Positions 52,857-54,977 of a stretch of DNA of 54,977 nucleotides are shown in pieces. The stretch is from NCBI GenBank assembly GCA_029936155.1, contig JAPYUK010000008.1:13078-68054 (forward strand), read 5' to 3'. Positions within the stretch are counted from its first letter, which is position 1; every line of letters begins with the position of its first letter. This stretch comes from Dehalococcoidia bacterium (GTDB lineage: Bacteria; Chloroflexota; Dehalococcoidia; Lucifugimonadales; Lucifugimonadaceae). The position numbers were made by a program, and so were the translations under genes. The notes under the pieces were generated by a model that made no database searches, was not told the origin of the DNA, and worked only from the letters and a program-made list of their open reading frames with translations.

Positions 52857-52980
52857 GATGATATCCCGTGTGCCGCCAAGAGTTCTCATTTGAAATATGA
52901 CGGCAATCAAGGGCTGCTGAATACAAACAGCATTGGCAGGCAAGGTTATGGAACTCCTCAGCGGCACACGGGATATCATC
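52857..52980. repeat. 20-bp perfect inverted repeat with 84-nt spacer
   Basis: GATGATATCCCGTGTGCCGC (52857-52876) has its exact reverse complement at 52961-52980. Inside, GAGTTC and GAACTC extend the pairing by 6 bp past a small internal loop. A CAG occurs at each outer edge. The element lies in the 357-nt intergenic space between divergent genes at 52741 and 53099, which otherwise holds no gene that I can support. It could be a MITE-like insertion or a structured RNA. Confidence 0.7.
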
Positions 52981-53098
52981 AGCGTTCAGCCCCAGCCTCT
53001 GCACCTAACCGTCGAGGCCGACGACGACAATTCTCGTGATCAAAATTCGTCACTGGATCGTTACATTGCCGCCACGGGTAACTGCTAATGTTGAATGC

Positions 53099-53818
53099 AT
53101 GCAAAGCAGTCCCTCAACACTTTCTTCGTTTCGCCAGAGCTACATTGAGCGCGATCAAATCGAAGAAAATAGGTTTGAAGACGATCGACGCCGACGGCAT
53201 GGAATGGTCGTCGCGCTCGTTCCGCTGGGGATAGCTATGGCGCTCATCGTTCACTATACGAACATCGTGGTGACGATCGACGATGCGGACTGGCAGTACG
53301 TTCTTCACCGTCCGAACTTCGCCCACATCATGAAGCTATCGCTCGCGCCGATCATTGGCGGTGGGCTGGCCATGTTGTTCGCCGGACTCGTTGCGACTAC
53401 GGCTGCGGGTCGAGAGGGACGATATCTACCGCTGATAATGACGGCGGTTCTTTACACCCTGTTTTTGCCGGCTATTGTCGGACTTCTGCTGCCAGCCAAC
53501 CTATTTCTTCTCGATATCACCGGGCTATCGTTCGCCGAATACTCCGTAGGAGAAGCCCTTTCTTCGTGGATTTTGAGCACACCGTTCTTCGTGTTGATCT
53601 ACACGATGACTGGTTTCAAAGCTGCTTTCTGGGCAGCGATCGGAGCGGTTCTGCTCGCCGCAGCTGTGTTCAGATTTATGGGTCCCAATAACAGCAATTT
53701 CAGTGTCACCCGCACATCCGTAGTAACGACGATCGTGGGTCTCAGTGCGCTGCTGGTCATCATGTTTGGACCACTTGAAATATTTGAAGTGCTGTACAAC
53801 GAGTTCCGCCTGAATTAG
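53099..53818 (+). CDS. Integral membrane protein (239 aa), unknown
   Basis: Not recognised. After a charged ~33-residue N-terminus rich in Arg/Asp/Glu, five to six hydrophobic helices follow (MVVALVPLGIAMALIVHY, then segments near 80-100, 110-135, 150-175, 180-195 and 210-225). The last residues are polar. No transporter signature. ATG 53099 is preferred; an extension to 53036 is open. Confidence 0.7.
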   Translation: MQSSPSTLSSFRQSYIERDQIEENRFEDDRRRRHGMVVALVPLGIAMALIVHYTNIVVTIDDADWQYVLHRPNFAHIMKLSLAPIIGGGLAMLFAGLVATTAAGREGRYLPLIMTAVLYTLFLPAIVGLLLPANLFLLDITGLSFAEYSVGEALSSWILSTPFFVLIYTMTGFKAAFWAAIGAVLLAAAVFRFMGPNNSNFSVTRTSVVTTIVGLSALLVIMFGPLEIFEVLYNEFRLN

Positions 53819-53971
53819 TTGCGACCGGATTCTGTTTGCCGTCGCGTTCATTTCAATGAGCTCATCTCGAAATTCCAGCGTAGGGCCGCGCCAAAGTGGT
53901 GCTGGTACTTCTTGAGAGGAATGCAGACTTTGGACGACTCACTCGATGAATGTCTAGAGCAGTCAATAACC

Positions 53972-54520
53972 CTAGCCGCCGACAGCTGTGGCCAACTCGA
54001 CACATACGTCTAGGGAAAGTTCACAGAGAATGACGGTGTTTCCAACCACAGTGAATGCTTTGAACTTGGTAACCGCTCTCGAGCCCGCACCACGGTTGCT
54101 TGCACCAACCTGCCCACCTTCTCGGAAACTCTGGTCGATGTCTGCGGCGGCATCGGTACTACCGGCCGTGGCTGCAGAATCGTGCGATGCGTAAACCCGT
54201 ACTTCAATGTCTCTGGCGTTGTAGAAGCCGAAGTAGACCTCCGTGGCCTCGGGAACCGTGCTGATGTCGTCATACTGCTTGTTCTGCTTCCAACCTGCAG
54301 CTGAGTAGTCGTCGGCCGTGAAGATTTTGTCGACGAACATCACTCGGGAAACCTCGTTGAGCGCTTCATCGACTTCTGCTGCCGGTTCCGCAGCGTCTGA
54401 GCCACCTGAGTCTGAGTCAGATGCTCCGCACGCTATCGCTAACGAGAGCCCGGCGATCATCAATACGATCATCAGCGATCGGGCGTGCTTCAAATAAGCG
54501 TGATTGCTTAGGACGTGCAT
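53972..54520 (-). CDS. Lipoprotein (182 aa), unknown
   Basis: Begins MHVLSNHAYLKHARSLMIVL with a lipobox LAIAC, so it is exported and lipid-anchored. A Ser/Asp/Gly-rich linker follows, then a soluble domain with SRVMFVDKIFTADDYSAAGW and FREGGQVGASNRGAGSRAV. Two cysteines near the C-terminus (LCELSLDVCVEL) could form a disulfide. No family is recognised. Confidence 0.75.
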   Translation of the reverse strand: MHVLSNHAYLKHARSLMIVLMIAGLSLAIACGASDSDSGGSDAAEPAAEVDEALNEVSRVMFVDKIFTADDYSAAGWKQNKQYDDISTVPEATEVYFGFYNARDIEVRVYASHDSAATAGSTDAAADIDQSFREGGQVGASNRGAGSRAVTKFKAFTVVGNTVILCELSLDVCVELATAVGG

Positions 54521-54725
54521 AATGGTGGAGACCTCGTTGAGCGGATTATTGCTGATAGTTGAGTGATTCGGCTCCGAGGTTACCAAGTAGGCCAATCTCC
54601 CACAATGGGAACGAACGGTTGCCAGTGGTTCAGATTGATGGGTTGCTCTCGGGCGATCTCGTGAGAGAATCTATATCGTTCCAATGCGCCTTCCCCGTCT
54701 TTGACTGGCGATGCGCATCACCCGT

Positions 54726-54802
54726 GGGCCTGTAGCTCAGCTGGTTAGAGCAGTTGACTCATAATCAATTGGTCGGGGGTTCAAGTCCCTCCAGGCCCAC
54801 CA
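54726..54802 (+). tRNA. tRNA with anticodon CAU (Met or Ile2)
   Basis: Full cloverleaf: acceptor GGGCCTG/CAGGCCC, D-arm GCTC...GAGC, anticodon arm TTGA-CTCATAA-TCAA, variable and T-arm with GGTTCAAGTCC, and encoded CCA at 54800-54802. CAU could be elongator Met or, if modified to lysidine, tRNA-Ile2; sequence alone does not settle it here, though the Ile-like acceptor stem tilts toward Ile2. Confidence 0.9.
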
Positions 54803-54977
54803 CCTACTCGTTTTTCACGCACCCACCTATTGATTTCTCTTAGTACGGTGGCTCGCTCGGCGACCCTTTACATGCGACCTCAAATAGGGCATTTATTTGG
54901 TGCTATTGGGCAGCGCTACCTGGGTCACTTCCGCACTTCACATATGCGAATATCGTCAAAAAGCACCTCACTGTCAG
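54803..54977. other. Right window edge after the tRNA
   Basis: 175 nt with a short T-run (54810-54815) that may terminate the tRNA. One plus-strand frame from ATG 54872 stays open to the window end but is too short (35 codons) to judge. Confidence 0.3.

Noticed and set aside
54872-54977. Integrase next to the tRNA gene
   Set aside because: Only 35 codons are visible and nothing in them resembles a tyrosine recombinase; no att-like repeat of the tRNA 3' end was seen.

Overview
The window looks like chromosomal DNA of a free-living, probably marine, Chloroflexota bacterium close to the SAR202 / Dehalococcoidia lineage. This is inference from gene content, not from a marker gene. The signs are two paralogous mandelate racemase/muconate lactonizing enzymes (enolase superfamily), two SMP-30/gluconolactonase-like proteins, two tandem LDH2/MDH2-type oxidoreductases, an ornithine cyclodeaminase homologue, a type II haloacid dehalogenase, molybdenum-hydroxylase subunits and several MFS carriers, all mixed among housekeeping genes. 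Expanded enolase-superfamily paralogues and oxidative catabolism are known traits of SAR202. GTG and TTG starts are common, genes often overlap by 4-14 nt, and no rRNA, CRISPR, prophage or insertion sequence was seen.

Layout. 1-7.8 kb: an edge-truncated iPGM-like phosphoglycerate mutase, a DUF192 lipoprotein, an MFS carrier, a DUF2332 fragment, an enolase-superfamily gene overlapping ispH, and a second MFS carrier. 7.9-19.2 kb (plus strand): an ArsC/Spx-like gene with an in-frame TGA at its catalytic cysteine (probable selenoprotein), a zinc-ribbon protein, enoyl-CoA hydratase, prs, secA, a PolX/PHP protein with a damaged polymerase site, a hypothetical protein, and valS behind a T-box leader. 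19.2-24.4 kb (minus strand): a cofactor operon acpS-nnr-coaX-coaBC followed by a small hypothetical protein and an RraA-like protein. 24.6-32.3 kb (plus strand): folD, pdhA-pdhB, rsgA, pdhC and a double ThyX-like protein. 32.5-35.6 kb (minus strand): SirB1-like, LppX/LprG-like lipoprotein and a DHA2-type MFS pump. 35.8-38.6 kb (plus strand): a TPP riboswitch and an HMP/thiamine-precursor ABC transporter. 38.7-52.7 kb: accessory catabolism (PHP phosphatase, SMP-30 pair, HAD, cyclodeaminase, Ldh2 pair, M24 peptidase, MocA-like, XdhC-like, CoxS, CoxM, second enolase-superfamily enzyme). 52.8-55 kb: a 20-bp perfect inverted repeat, a membrane protein, a lipoprotein and a tRNA with anticodon CAU.

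The strongest unusual signal is the 115-codon ArsC-like gene at 7931-8278. It has a strong Shine-Dalgarno, full family length, a TGA exactly where the first cysteine of the CxxC motif belongs, and a stem-loop at bacterial SECIS distance. Other points worth a second look are the PolX protein lacking two of three catalytic aspartates, an LprG-P55-like lipoprotein/efflux pair outside Actinobacteria, molybdenum-hydroxylase small and medium subunits without a visible large subunit, a 20-bp perfect inverted repeat, and dispersed intergenic repeats that partly serve as terminators.
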